Numbered from the stretch's first letter, positions 1 through 9,534 are shown. The stretch is 64,000 bases of DNA from Planctomycetota bacterium (GCA_029558835.1 JAKQDH010000133.1:54459-118458); one strand, 5' to 3'. Numbers and translations are program-made. The notes: a model not told the origin generated them from the letters alone.

Positions 1-2076
1 GAGGCCGATGGTCAGCCCGTCTCCACAGAAGATGCCGGCGCCGTCAGCGAGCTCCACCGCGGCCTGCCCGCGCCGGCCCACCATGACGGTGCCGCCGCAA
101 AGCAGACGGGCGGCGGGCCCGGTCATCGCAAGCTGACCGACCGCCTCCGGCTCGCGACCGATGACGCACAACTTCGCGGTCACGGTGCCGCCGCGCTCAA
201 CCTGAAGTCTGCCCTCGCCGACGCTTCCCACCGTAAGTTCGAGGTACTCCGGTGGGACTTCGAGTGTGGATCCACCGCCTCGTACCAGTACCTCTCCCAA
301 GCCCCCGCCGCCGTAGCCCAGCTCCAGCCGCTCCACGGTAAGCCAGCCGCCGTCCAGCAACTCCACCTTGCCGGTAACCGCGGCGTTGCCGGCGTAGAAC
401 CATCCCGAACGGAAGTGCGAGCCCTCGCCCCGGACCGTAAGCACGCCGGGAGCGCCGTATCCGACCTGCGTGTGCCGCACCTCCGCGACGGCTCCGTCGG
501 CGAGCACCAGCTCGCCGTGGCCCAGGCTGCCCACGCGGAGCAACTCGACGGTGGTCCAGACGGCCCCAGGTCCCTCCACGGTCACGCGCCCCATGCCCTC
601 GTGTTCGCCGCCGATTTCGCTGAGCCGGCTTTGCACTTGGGCGCCGCCCGGGATGTGTAGCGTGCCTGGCGCATCCCATCCCACGCGCAGCCCGCCGGCC
701 AGCGTGAGACGTTGCCCTGGTTGGAGCGCCAGGTTGCCCTCGCCGCGGCCATGGGCGTGGCCGATGTCCAACGTGCCCGCCAAGTCCGCCTGCAAGGGAA
801 GTCCCCGGAGTTCATTGACGCGCAGCGCGCTCGCGGCGGGAATGTCGGCGGGCACGTTCTGCCCGAGGACGGCCACGTCCACCACCGTCAACCCCTCACC
901 GACCACGGAGGGGTGGAGTCGCTTACGCTGGCCGCTGCGCCACGTGGCCGTGATCGCCAGCACGCTCATCACCGTCACTGCCGCGAGCAGCACGATCAGA
1001 ACGGCGGGCACGCGGTGTCGGCGGAGCCGTTTGCCGATGCGATAGCCCACGGAGTCCCGCCGGGCGGCGATCGGCTCGCCGGCCAGGTAGTGGCGGATGT
1101 CCTTCGCCAGCTCCGCGGCATCGGCGTAGCGCCGCGCGGGCTCTTTGGCCAGGCACTTCAGCGTGATGGCGTCCAGCTCGCCGTCGAGGTTCCGCCGTAC
1201 GGTACTGGGCCGCTGAGGATCGAGGTGCCGGATGCTCTCCAGGGCTCGGGCCAGCCCGTTCACCGGGTAAGGCAGCCTCCCGGTCAGCAACTGATAGAGA
1301 ATCACTCCGAGGGCGTACACATCGCTAGGGGCCTCTACGGTATCCGGCTGACCGTCGAGCTGCTCGGGACTGGCCCACGGCAGCGTACCCATGAACTCGC
1401 CGGTGTGGCTGACCAAGGTAGAGGAGCCGCCCACCCCGCTACCGATGACCGTCTTGGCCAGACCGAAGTCGAGGACATGCGGTTGTCCGTCGCGGTCGAC
1501 GAGAATGTTGCCCGGCTTCAGGTCCCGATGGATGACGCCGCGCTGGTGCGCGTAGCCGACAGCCTCCGCAATCGCGGCGAAGAGGGTCAGCCGCGGGGTG
1601 AGCAAATAGGCGGGGACGCCTCCAGCCCAGCGGCAGATGTCGTCCGCGCCGGCCGCCTTCGCCACGGACAGTGGTCCCCAACCGCACGCCTCGCCCCCAC
1701 CATCAATCAGCTTGTCCAGGCCGACGCCGTCGATGTACTCCATGACGTAGTAGGGTTGGCCGTCGTCCGTCACGCCGCGGTCGTAGAGCCGGACGATGTG
1801 GGGGTGCTGGAACGCGGCGATCACGTCCACTTCGCGGTTGAACCGACTCACCTGTTGGCGGGAGAGCCAGGCTCCGCCGGGCAGGACCTTGACGGCCACC
1901 CGGCGTCGCGTGGACACCTGGGTGGCCAGATAGACCACGCCCTGCCCGCCGCGGCGCAGGAGGTGCCACTCCGCGAAGCCAGGGATGCCGGGACGCGCCG
2001 GTGGCGACCAGTGGCTCTCGCGCACGGCCGCCAGGAGCAACCCCTCGTGGCTGTACCACTCTGATCCCGCGTTCAT
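1..2076 (-). CDS. Ser/Thr protein kinase with membrane span and surface-type repeat domain (3' end outside window)
   Basis: Eukaryotic-type Ser/Thr kinase, 692 residues visible; the C-terminus runs off the window. Seen: glycine-rich loop GGQGVVY (about residues 43-49), VAVKVL with the ATP-binding Lys near 63, catalytic HRDLKPGN near 181, DFG near 202, and ASPEQ in the activation segment. A hydrophobic stretch near 350-375 (VPAVLIVLLAAVTVMSVLAI) would anchor the kinase in the membrane. The distal half is made of VG.G..G.L.V..GG units that resemble T5SS/PEP-CTERM-associated beta repeats, which by topology should face outside the cytoplasm. The ATG at 2076 follows AAAGGGGAC. An ECF sigma gene lies 223 nt upstream on the same strand, a pairing common in Planctomycetota. 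Inference: a signal-sensing kinase that may act with that sigma factor; the substrate is unknown. Confidence 0.93.
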   Translation of the reverse strand, partial: MNAGSEWYSHEGLLLAAVRESHWSPPARPGIPGFAEWHLLRRGGQGVVYLATQVSTRRRVAVKVLPGGAWLSRQQVSRFNREVDVIAAFQHPHIVRLYDRGVTDDGQPYYVMEYIDGVGLDKLIDGGGEACGWGPLSVAKAAGADDICRWAGGVPAYLLTPRLTLFAAIAEAVGYAHQRGVIHRDLKPGNILVDRDGQPHVLDFGLAKTVIGSGVGGSSTLVSHTGEFMGTLPWASPEQLDGQPDTVEAPSDVYALGVILYQLLTGRLPYPVNGLARALESIRHLDPQRPSTVRRNLDGELDAITLKCLAKEPARRYADAAELAKDIRHYLAGEPIAARRDSVGYRIGKRLRRHRVPAVLIVLLAAVTVMSVLAITATWRSGQRKRLHPSVVGEGLTVVDVAVLGQNVPADIPAASALRVNELRGLPLQADLAGTLDIGHAHGRGEGNLALQPGQRLTLAGGLRVGWDAPGTLHIPGGAQVQSRLSEIGGEHEGMGRVTVEGPGAVWTTVELLRVGSLGHGELVLADGAVAEVRHTQVGYGAPGVLTVRGEGSHFRSGWFYAGNAAVTGKVELLDGGWLTVERLELGYGGGGLGEVLVRGGGSTLEVPPEYLELTVGSVGEGRLQVERGGTVTAKLCVIGREPEAVGQLAMTGPAARLLCGGTVMVGRRGQAAVELADGAGIFCGDGLTIGL

Positions 2077-2299
2077 GTCCCCTTTGCCCGCATGACGGCA
2101 CGCCCCAGGGAGCCCGGAGTTCGGGCAAGGGCGGTACCGTCGAGCGCGACGCCGCTCCGCCGGCGCCCGGGTGCCACATCAGCGTGCGTGAGTCCGCGCC
2201 GCCAGCGAGCCGCGGGCTTGCTCCCCTTGACGCCGAGTGTCAAGGGCAGCCCGCGCCCTGCGGCGGCACCCTGAATGTCGCACCATTGCGCTCGGTCCG

Positions 2300-2893
2300 T
2301 TAGCCTTCCTCCTCCACTTGGCGTTCCACGATTTGCGTGAGGCGTTTCAGAATGCGCGACTTCGCCTGATACACCTGACTCACGCTCAGCCCAAGGGCGG
2401 CCGCAATCGCCTGCGCATCCTGACCTTCCACCGCGTACCGTTGGAACGCCCGGAGGTCGGACTGGCTGAACTCCATATCGATCACGCGCATGGCCTGGCG
2501 GACGTGGTAGGCGCGCCACTCCAGCTCCCAGGTGTCCTCGATACCGGTGCTCCCACCCGCCGCGCGCGCGGTCTGCTCAACCTGACTTAGGTCCGCGACC
2601 CTGCCCTTCTGACACAAAAACCGGGTGATCGAATGCAGAGTGGCGGTCTTCAGGTATCCGCGAAAGCGGCCCTTCCGCCGGTCGTAGGTGAAATCGCGCA
2701 TCGCCCGCGCCACCGAGAGGAGGACATCCTGCACTACATCGTCGCAGTCGGCGGATTGCAGGCCTCGACGCTGGGCGAAGCCTCGGATCAGCTCGCCGTA
2801 CCGCTCCTGGAACTCCTCCCAGGCCGGGGCGTCCGCGGCGTCGGCCAACCGGGCGAGGAGGGTGGCGTGGGTGGTGGTCGGCTCGGCCCGCAT
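2300..2893 (-). CDS. ECF-type RNA polymerase sigma factor
   Basis: 197-residue sigma-70 family protein of the extracytoplasmic-function group. Region 2 is visible as DCDDVVQDVLLSVARAM followed by F-YDRRKGRFRGYLKTAT; region 4 as DLRAFQRYAVEGQDAQAIAA and LGLSVSQVYQAKSRIL, the DNA-binding helix-turn-helix. It would direct RNA polymerase to a specific promoter set. The start at 2893 (MRAEPTTT) is chosen because the sigma homology begins just after it; the frame stays open upstream but codes for low-complexity Arg/Pro sequence. No anti-sigma gene is adjacent. The next gene in the same direction is a membrane Ser/Thr kinase, matching the planctomycete ECF plus kinase arrangement in which phosphorylation is thought to replace an anti-sigma factor. 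Confidence 0.92.
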   Translation of the reverse strand: MRAEPTTTHATLLARLADAADAPAWEEFQERYGELIRGFAQRRGLQSADCDDVVQDVLLSVARAMRDFTYDRRKGRFRGYLKTATLHSITRFLCQKGRVADLSQVEQTARAAGGSTGIEDTWELEWRAYHVRQAMRVIDMEFSQSDLRAFQRYAVEGQDAQAIAAALGLSVSQVYQAKSRILKRLTQIVERQVEEEG

Positions 2894-3230
2894 GCCGTCC
2901 AGTATACCAAGCGGTGTCCGAGGATGGAGGCGCCCGTCCCGAAACACCTGCGGGTCTCCCACGCGCGACTCCGGGAGGGCGACGGGGGGTTGCCCGCTGC
3001 TCGGTGCTCGCGGGGTCGCACCTGCCCTCAGCCTTCCTGCCGGCGGTCGGTGGGCGTCGCCCCGCGAGGCACCGACAGTGCCGCCCGGAGTACCGTGCCG
3101 GTGATCCGGACCGTGCCGAGCCTGCTTGGCCGGGGGCGGAGGAACGTCAACGAAGGCGGTGTGGATCCGTGCGTCCGCGTGGGGTCTCCCGCGTGGCGCC
3201 GGGAACGTGTGGGGCGAGGCGTGCATGCGA

Positions 3231-3261
3231 GCGGGCCGGAGAGGACTGCTCTCCGGCCCGC
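3231..3261 (-). terminator. Hairpin downstream of flagellin
   Basis: A perfect 13-bp inverted repeat (GCGGGCCGGAGAG, 5-nt loop, CTCTCCGGCCCGC) lies 38 nt past the flagellin stop on the minus strand. No T-run follows, so it is a strong hairpin of terminator type but not a textbook Rho-independent site. It may equally protect the abundant flagellin mRNA 3' end. Confidence 0.6.
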
Positions 3262-3298
3262 TGCACCACCCCAAGACCTATCGTTACGTCGCGCGCAC

Positions 3299-4774
3299 TT
3301 AGCCCAGCAGGGCGAGGATCTGGGACGCCTGCTGATTGACGACGCCCATCAGGGAGATGCTGGACTGCACGAGCACGCTCTGACGGTTGAGTTCGGTGAC
3401 GGCCGTAGCATAGTCGGTATCCGCGATGATGCTCACGGCGTTGCTCAAACCGGACTGGGAGGCTTGCAGGGAGTTGATCGCACTGCCGACCTGGTACTTC
3501 TGGAAGCCGCCCAGTCGCCCGCGAACGTTGGCCACTTCCGCGATGGCGGCCTTGACCGAATTGAGGGCTCCGGCCACGTCGTCTTTCAGAGAGATCGAGC
3601 CGCCGGACTTCAGTTCGCTCAGGCGGGTGGTGCCGTTGCCGCCGGCGAGCTCGTAGGTGGCGAGGGAGTCTAGGCCGATCGTCGCCCGGGTGCTGCCGGT
3701 GGTGCCCAACTGGAACGTCGCCCCGCCTGCGGCCTTGACCGTGAAGGTCGTCGTCGGGCTGACCGTGGTGCCGCTGCCGAAGTCGCTGGAGAGCGTGAAC
3801 GACAGACTGATGCCGCCCCCGTTGTAGTGGACATCGAGCCCGTCCACGCCCGCCGTCTGGCCGTTGACCTGAATATCGGCATCGCTGCCGAACGTCTTGG
3901 CCGTGTGTTGCAGATCGTTGCCGGTGCCGTCGGCGGTGGTAGTGGACCCGTAGCTGCCATTGACTACCCCCCCGGAAAGCACCTTCACGCTCACGAACTC
4001 CGCCTCGCCGAACTGCGTGGAGTTCAGGGAGAGGAAGGTGGAGGCTTCGATGGCGGACACGCCGGTCTGGTCCTTCACGCGGTTGACGGCCGCCACGATC
4101 TCGGCGGAACTCGAACCGCTGCCGATGTTGATCGTGGTCGCTCCGAGGGAGCCCTCGATGAGCAGTTCGGTATCCCCGTGTGTCCGGACCGTACTGCCGT
4201 TCCCCATGGCCGCCAGCGAAGCCGAGGCGAGGGAGGCCGACGCCACCCGCGTCACGGTGATCGTCGTATCGCTGGTCGAGTTGCTGCGCGAGTAGACGCG
4301 CAGGTCCTCGATGTCGGTGTTGGTGAGTACGCCGGCCGTCTGGATGCCGAACGACCCATCCAGGAGCCGCTTGCCGTTGAAGTTCGTGGTCTGCACGATG
4401 CGGTCGATGGCCGCCAGCAGATCGTCGACCTGCGCCTGGTTGGTGGCGATCTCCGCGTCGGTCAGCCCCGCATCGCTGGTGGAGGCGGAAACCAGCGACT
4501 GGATCTGGTTGAGCAGGTTGCCGATCTCGCCCAGCGAGGCATCGGCGACCCCCAGCATCGCGTCGGAGCGCTGGTTGTTGCTCAAGGCGGCATTCACCGC
4601 CGAGAGCTCGGACTTGAGCCCTTCCCAGGCAATCAGACCGGCAGGGTCGTCCTTGCCGGAGTTGATGCGCCGCCCGGTGGATAGCTGCGTCGTCACCGCC
4701 GCTTGGGCCGCCGAGTTCCGGTTGAGGATGTTCAGCAGGTTGGTGGCGTTCGTGTTGGTAATCGTCAATGCCAT
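3299..4774 (-). CDS. Flagellin
   Basis: 491-residue filament subunit. The N-terminal D0/D1 region (ALTITNTNATNLLNILNRNS, then AAQAAVTTQLSTGRRINSG and DDPAGLIAWEGLKSEL) and the C-terminal region (VNQQASQILALLG preceded by TDYATAVTELNRQSVLVQSS) are the two conserved helical ends of flagellins. The centre is Ser/Thr/Gly-rich and variable, as expected for the surface-exposed part. The ATG at 4774 is preceded by GGGAG at a normal distance; an in-frame ATG eight codons earlier lacks a matching site. The gene stands alone, with no other flagellar gene in the window. The protein is exported by the flagellar type III apparatus, so it has no signal peptide. The first residue block ITNTN is slightly unlike the enterobacterial INTN but fits the family. 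Confidence 0.95.
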   Translation of the reverse strand: MALTITNTNATNLLNILNRNSAAQAAVTTQLSTGRRINSGKDDPAGLIAWEGLKSELSAVNAALSNNQRSDAMLGVADASLGEIGNLLNQIQSLVSASTSDAGLTDAEIATNQAQVDDLLAAIDRIVQTTNFNGKRLLDGSFGIQTAGVLTNTDIEDLRVYSRSNSTSDTTITVTRVASASLASASLAAMGNGSTVRTHGDTELLIEGSLGATTINIGSGSSSAEIVAAVNRVKDQTGVSAIEASTFLSLNSTQFGEAEFVSVKVLSGGVVNGSYGSTTTADGTGNDLQHTAKTFGSDADIQVNGQTAGVDGLDVHYNGGGISLSFTLSSDFGSGTTVSPTTTFTVKAAGGATFQLGTTGSTRATIGLDSLATYELAGGNGTTRLSELKSGGSISLKDDVAGALNSVKAAIAEVANVRGRLGGFQKYQVGSAINSLQASQSGLSNAVSIIADTDYATAVTELNRQSVLVQSSISLMGVVNQQASQILALLG

Positions 4775-5573
4775 TGGTCGTACTCCCTTGCGGGCCACCG
4801 GCGGTGGCTCGTGGTGGTGTCAACTCGCGTCAACCCGAAACTAGGATATAAAAAACACGTGGGCAAACGGGTTGTGCTTTCGCGTGCCTTAACCACTCTG
4901 CCGGGGGCGCCAGGCGCGATTTCCGTCAAATATTCCTGTGCGGAGCCAACGTCCGCTTTTCCTGTCGGAAGGCCAATTCGCAGCGTCATTGGAGCAAAGC
5001 GGGGTTTCGTGAAGGGGACGCCACCGGCGAGCGGGACAGGAGTGCGGCACCGCCGCAGCCGCGTGAGCTTGGCGGCAGGCTCCTGCGCCCGCGGGGCGGA
5101 GTGGGTGGTAGCGCATGGCCCTGCCTGCGCAGCTCACCGGGCGTTCTGACTATTAGTAAGGATACCTGACATAGCCTCTCTCCTCTTCGGGGCGTGAACG
5201 CGACAAGGGAGAGGGCGAGTTGACTTGATTATCGCTCGTTGCCCGGTGAACAGAGAGTGGTAGACCGTCAAGCAGGTCCGCCGAATCGGGGAACCAACCG
5301 GCGGGCGCGGCGTGGCGGCACTGAGGTAGGTGTTGAGCGCCGGGTGCACCGTGGGTGGGCATGCCCGTGTCCTTGGGGGCGTTCTTGCTTTCCCCACCCT
5401 CACCCTCGCCTTTCTCCCTGCGAGGGGGTGGAGTCACCAGCCGCCTACACGCTCCCCCCGGCGGGGGCGAGCGGACCGCACCCACGCTACACACGGACGC
5501 GCTACGCGGGGCCCTGCCACCCCGCGCCCGCGGTCGGCTTGCCGATTTAGTGGAGCTACTTGGGGCCCGACCG
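4775..5573. other. Long intergenic region with repeat fragments
   Basis: No convincing gene. Near 4850 there is an AT-rich tract (TTTTTTATATCC on the minus strand) in the flagellin upstream region, but no promoter with proper spacing could be defined. A family-B repeat lies at 5393-5434, and two fragments resembling the ends of family-A repeats lie at about 5268-5320 (CGGGGAACCAACCGGCGG) and 5540-5571 (TAGTGGAGCTACTTGG). Confidence 0.5.
5393..5434 (+). repeat. Family-B palindromic repeat (diverged copy)
   Basis: CACCCTCACCCTCGCC followed by TTCTCCCTGCGAGGGGG: a diverged copy of the C-rich arm and hairpin that recurs about sixteen times in the window. Confidence 0.6.
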
Positions 5574-6506
5574 TCACCGACCGGTAACGGCGCGCAGCTC
5601 GATGATGAATTGCCGGGCGGCGGCCGCGACTGCCCCGCGCCAATCACGGCGGTCCGCGACCGTCTCATAGGCATACAGGACGCTGCGCGAAGCATTGACG
5701 ATCGCGCCGCGGCCGTCCGATGTGAAACAGCCGCGCACGTCCGCTGCCCCGCGGCCCTGGGCGCCGAACCCCGGCACCAGGAAGAAACACTGGGGCATCG
5801 CCGCCCGCACGGTCGCCACGTCTGCGGCCGCGCCCGGCGACACCACCGCCCCCACGGCGCTGAAGCCCGCGGCCCCGATAAGCCCCGGTGCGCTCGCCCA
5901 CTCGTTTACGAGCTGCGCCACCCGCAGGCAGAATGGTTGACCATCGACCAGCTTCAAGCCCTGCAACTGGACTGCCGAGGCGTTACTGGTCTGGACCAGC
6001 ACGAACACGCCGCGTCCGCAGGTGCGCGCCACGTCCACAAACGGCCCGACCCCGTCGTACCCCAAATAAGGATTCACGGTGACGGCGTCCGGTGTCGCGG
6101 CCGACGACGTGTTTCCCTGGGCAACCGGGGCAAGGTGGGCCGCGGCGTACTGGGTGGTCGAATGCCCGATGTCCGCACGCTTGACGTCACCGATAACCAG
6201 CAGCCCGCGGTCCCGCGCCGCCTGCACCACCTCATAAAAAGCGTGCCATCCCGGTGTGTGATAACGCTCGAAGAACGCGCTGTTGATCTTGACCACGGGT
6301 ACCAGCTCGGCCACCGCGTCCAACACGCCCAGGCAGAACTCCTGAAGCGCCCCCGCGCCCGTCGCGTCATCCGGCACGCCCGCACCGCCGTGCGCCCGCC
6401 GGATCGGCTCCGGCAGGCGATCCCATAACGGATCCAGCCCCACGCACGCCGGTGTGCGCTTCGCTTCCACGGCCGCCCACAGTCGATCACCGAACAACTC
6501 AGTCAC
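5574..6506 (-). CDS. pyrF: Orotidine 5'-phosphate decarboxylase, subfamily 2
   Basis: 310 residues. Catalyses OMP to UMP, the last step of de novo pyrimidine synthesis, in the cytoplasm. Seen: TPACVGLDPLWDRLP near the N-terminus, VVKINSAFFERY, the catalytic stretch LLVIGDVKRADIGHSTTQYA with the Lys-x-x-Asp pair, TVNPYLGYDG, and the phosphate-binding FLVPGFGAQG and NASRSVLYA. These mark the longer type-2 OMP decarboxylases. The GTG start at 6506 (VTELFGDRLW) is chosen because GGGAGAGGAAACCG precedes it and homology starts there. The frame remains open upstream only because it runs through a family-A repeat (6541-6643) without stops. No other pyr gene is adjacent. Confidence 0.92.
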   Translation of the reverse strand: MTELFGDRLWAAVEAKRTPACVGLDPLWDRLPEPIRRAHGGAGVPDDATGAGALQEFCLGVLDAVAELVPVVKINSAFFERYHTPGWHAFYEVVQAARDRGLLVIGDVKRADIGHSTTQYAAAHLAPVAQGNTSSAATPDAVTVNPYLGYDGVGPFVDVARTCGRGVFVLVQTSNASAVQLQGLKLVDGQPFCLRVAQLVNEWASAPGLIGAAGFSAVGAVVSPGAAADVATVRAAMPQCFFLVPGFGAQGRGAADVRGCFTSDGRGAIVNASRSVLYAYETVADRRDWRGAVAAAARQFIIELRAVTGR

Positions 6507-6540
6507 CGGTTTCCTCTCCCAAAGACCGGGCTGGGGATTA

Positions 6541-6643
6541 AGTAGCTCCACTTGGCGGGGAAACCGACCGGCGGTGTGGGGTGGCACGGCCAAGCGCAGC
6601 GCCGCCATGCTCTCTGCCGCGACCGACGCTACCGTCGGCATCA
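6541..6643 (-). repeat. Family-A palindromic repeat, copy 1
   Basis: Shows the GTAGCTCCACTTGG and GGGGAAACCGACCGGCG end block and the GGGTGGCACGGCCAAGCGC arm that recur in family A. It lies directly upstream of pyrF. The rest of the 535-nt gap up to 7041 holds no gene I can support. Confidence 0.75.
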
Positions 6644-7041
6644 GCAGGCCTGCCTGGCTGCCGGGAGGCGGGTGCCTCCGGCTGGGGCGGGTCTCCCTCC
6701 GGTCTTCCCTTCTGCGTCGTCCTATCTGGCGCCCCCGCCTCGGACCTCGATCCGGGCGGTGCGTTCCCCATATCTCCGTGGTTCAGACGAGCTGCACCAT
6801 ACGAAGATGGGGGCTGGTCGGCAAGCACCGCGCCTGGCGGGGGGTCTACGTGCTCTGCGGGCGCAGGTGACCGGAGAACGCGCGACGGGCGGGGCGGCGG
6901 ACGGATCGCCGCGTCCTTGTTACTCAAGTCCGTGTCGAAGAAACGGTGCCGATGATCCGAGCCGCGACCGTCAGGGAGCGGGCGTGTCGGCACCGGCAGC
7001 GCACGTTCGGGTAGGCTGGTAGAGAGCACCTCGGCGGGTTG

Positions 7042-7536
7042 TCAGGTACCCGGCTGGTCCTTCCGGATGACGTGCTGGTCGGACGCCAACACTTCCGCGC
7101 TGCTGGCGGTGTTGATGTGCCCGGCCCGCGGGGCGACCTTGCGGTAGCCCAGGTACTGAATGATCTCGAAGACTTCCGACCAGCTCGGAAACGGCCGCTC
7201 GTTGATACGCTTGTACTCGTCGAGGGCCATGATGAACTCGAGCAGTTCCCCGGTGATTTCGCCCTCCTCGGCCGCCCGGCGCACCTCCCCCCGCCGGCGG
7301 CCCGGCCCGCGCCGGCGGTCCATGCCGGTCCGGCGCTCGACCCCGCTGCGTCGTTCACTGCTGCGGCGGCGTCCCCCCTGCGCCCGCCGGTCCACCGCTA
7401 CCGGTTCTTCCTGCGATGCGGACTCAAGCGGCGCTTGGGCCTGCGCCTCGGACGTATCGAACTCGCTCGCCGGCGGCTGCGCCACCGGCGCCTCCTGCTC
7501 GGTTTCCACTGGTTTGCAGGTTGCGGGGCCGCTCAT
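7042..7536 (-). CDS. Conserved hypothetical protein with Arg-rich middle
   Basis: 164 residues, no signal peptide or membrane span. Three parts are visible: an acidic, Glu/Gln/Pro-rich N-terminus (1-50); a strongly basic middle (about 52-95) with repeated RRx-ERR/DRR pieces such as RRSSERRSGVERRTGMDRR; and a globular-looking C-terminal part, FIMALDEYKRINERPFPSWS then EVFEIIQYLGYRKV. I recall similar C-terminal modules in planctomycete proteins of unknown function, but no biochemical role can be named. The ATG at 7536 follows CGGAGATCCAGACC. Single gene, same direction as lepB and pyrF but separated by long gaps. The basic linker could bind nucleic acid; that is inference only. Confidence 0.7.
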   Translation of the reverse strand: MSGPATCKPVETEQEAPVAQPPASEFDTSEAQAQAPLESASQEEPVAVDRRAQGGRRRSSERRSGVERRTGMDRRRGPGRRRGEVRRAAEEGEITGELLEFIMALDEYKRINERPFPSWSEVFEIIQYLGYRKVAPRAGHINTASSAEVLASDQHVIRKDQPGT

Positions 7537-8022
7537 GGTCTGGATCTCCGGATAGGGGCAACGTCTCTTGGGGGTTGTGCCCCTCCTCCCCGCGCGCTTC
7601 CCAATGGGTGCCGGCTCAGACGCCGGCGCGCGCCCCGACTCTCCAACCTATCGGCGGGCCTGCTCCACGGGTTGATCGGTCAACTGAATGTGACCTGGGA
7701 AGACTGTCCCGGGGCAGCGACTTGCCCCCCGGGGCGACGCAAGTTATCGCTCCCCGTTCTGCGGCGCCCGTGTCCACGTGCTTTCAGGCAACCTGGACGC
7801 CACCGGTACGAGAGAATGGCGCCCCGCGTCAACGAGCCACTGACGGTCGCGGCGTGCCTTCGCCCGGTGAAAGGCGCTCCTCGGGGCGGACGACAGAGCC
7901 CGCCCGGGCCCACACCCCACCGGGAGCCGGGAGGCACACCTGCGCCTGCCCTCGCTCCCGCGCGCCGACGGGTATCGACGGGCTCGGCAGCCTCGGGCCC
8001 AACCCCCCATCGGCCTTGGCGT
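7537..8022. other. Intergenic region, nothing recognised
   Basis: 486 nt between lepB and the Arg-rich protein gene. I see no gene, tRNA, clear terminator or member of the main repeat families here. Confidence 0.4.
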
Positions 8023-8730
8023 CTACGGCAGCGGGGTGCAGAATCGCTCCCAACGAGGCAGGTAGTAGTGCTGGGGATCAAAGGAGAGTGCGATCGCGCG
8101 GGCGCGGCCGACGATCCGGTTGCGCGGCACGAACCCGAAGTAACGCGAATCCCGGCTCTCGTCGCGGTTGTCGCCCATGACGAAGTAATGCCCGGCCGGC
8201 ACCGTGAGCGGCCCGAAACTGCGCGGTGCCAACACCCCCGGCGTGGCCATCACCGGATGCCCGCGACCGCCCAACGTCTCCTCGGCGCACACGTGCTTCG
8301 CACGCTCGGCCGGGTCCAGGTCCTCGAGTACGTCCTGGGCCAGGCGACCATACGGCGCTGCTTCGCCGTTAAGCACCAGGCGGTTGTTCTCCAGCGCAAT
8401 ACTGTCCCCCGGCAGGCCGATGACACGCTTGACGAGGCGCCGCCCGCTGTCCGGCTCAAACAGCACCACCACGTCCCCGCGCTGCGGATCCCCCCAGCGT
8501 GCGAGATGCCACGTCGTGAACGGCACCTTCAGGTCATAGGCGAGCTTGTTAACGAGGATGCGATCACCTTCCAGGATCGTCGGCTTCATTGACCCCGTCG
8601 GTACGTCGTTCCAGTCCGCCACGGCCGAGCGGAACGACCCCAGGACGATGGCCACCACCAGCAGCGGCTTGCCCCAGTTGTGCCAGAAGCGCCGCCCCCA
8701 AGACCGTACCGTCCCCCGTGGCTGTGCCAT
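8023..8730 (-). CDS. lepB: Signal peptidase I
   Basis: 235 residues. Membrane serine protease that removes signal peptides from exported proteins on the outer side of the cytoplasmic membrane. Seen: one N-terminal hydrophobic segment (about 20-35, KPLLVVAIVLGSF), catalytic Ser in VPTGSMKPTI near 46, box C GDVVVLFEP, catalytic Lys in VKRVIGLPGDSI, and the conserved end box GDNRDESRDSRYFGFV. The ATG at 8730 follows GAGGACGGCG. Length is ordinary for the family. It stands alone. It fits the large number of secreted proteins encoded nearby. Substrate preference cannot be read from sequence. Confidence 0.96.
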   Translation of the reverse strand: MAQPRGTVRSWGRRFWHNWGKPLLVVAIVLGSFRSAVADWNDVPTGSMKPTILEGDRILVNKLAYDLKVPFTTWHLARWGDPQRGDVVVLFEPDSGRRLVKRVIGLPGDSIALENNRLVLNGEAAPYGRLAQDVLEDLDPAERAKHVCAEETLGGRGHPVMATPGVLAPRSFGPLTVPAGHYFVMGDNRDESRDSRYFGFVPRNRIVGRARAIALSFDPQHYYLPRWERFCTPLP

Positions 8731-8971
8731 CGCCGTCCTCCCGTAGCCGGTTCCCGAGTCCTGACGGCGGCCCCCCCGCCGAGGCCCCTTGCCCGGCTGC
8801 TGAGTCTACGCCATCCGGCCGGGCGGGTTCGGCCGCCTGACACAACCTTACCATCCGCCAACAGCGTGCTACCCGGACTCCAACGCCACCTGGCCCGCCC
8901 ACCCCCGCTGGGCAGCCCCCATCGCGTATGTTATCCTCCCCGCCGTGAAGGTACCCAGATCAGGAGACATC

Positions 8972-9280
8972 ATGATGCGTTCGACGCTACACGCTTCTTT
9001 GTGCCTGTTCCTGACCGCCTGCGTGCTGGCCTTGGCCGGCTGTGCTAAGGACAAGCTCACCCGAGAGCGGTTTGACATGGTCCAGCAGCACATGACGACC
9101 CAGGCCCAGGTGGCCGACCTGCTCGGCGAGCCGACCGAGCAACTCGGCAGCCAGTGGTTCTTTGAACGTCACGACCGCGGCGTGACGGTCTTGATCGACT
9201 TCGATCAGGAAGGGCAGGTCGCGCGGAAGCAATGGATCGACGCCAACACCCGCGAGTGGTTCGACTCACACGAGAAGTGA
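8972..9280 (+). CDS. Small lipoprotein, BamE/SmpA-like
   Basis: About 102 residues. An N-terminal signal sequence ends in the lipobox LAGC (ACVLALAGC), so the mature protein should be lipid-anchored. The rest (LTRERFDMVQQHMTTQAQVA, LLGEP, QWFFERHDRGVTVLIDF) follows the pattern of SmpA/OmlA (BamE)-type domains: a short helix, V..LLG.P, then beta strands. AGGAG at 8962-8966 fits ATG 8975 best; ATG 8972 is adjacent and in frame, and a GTG at 8945 is possible but lacks a site. BamE assists outer-membrane protein assembly, but many unrelated lipoproteins share this fold, so the role is tentative. Confidence 0.85.
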   Translation: MMRSTLHASLCLFLTACVLALAGCAKDKLTRERFDMVQQHMTTQAQVADLLGEPTEQLGSQWFFERHDRGVTVLIDFDQEGQVARKQWIDANTREWFDSHEK

Positions 9281-9534
9281 CCCCGCCGGGGTGCCCGAGT
9301 CCAGGCAAGGTCCGCCCCACCGCGGGCCGGACCAGCTTCGCGGTGCCGACCCCGTCGCACCTCCTTCCCTTCCCCCCCCAGCGGCGGGTTGCCCGGGGCT
9401 GAAGTGGGGGCGCGTCCTGTTGCGTAGGCTTCTACCGGCGGCGACTGCGCCCGCAGCGCCGCTACCGCCACGCTACAAAGCTGCTCGGTGCCCATTGGTC
9501 GACGACCGATAACCAACAATCGTCCGATTTATGT

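Noticed and set aside
4880..4905. GGCACGCGAAAGCA on the minus strand upstream of flagellin, like a sigma-54 promoter
   Set aside because: The gap between GG and GC is one base too short and the TT before GC is missing.
4870..4925. Stretch resembling the 5' half of tRNA-Ser (GCAGAGTGGTTAAGGC on the minus strand)
   Set aside because: No acceptor stem, anticodon arm or T arm can be formed; likely chance.
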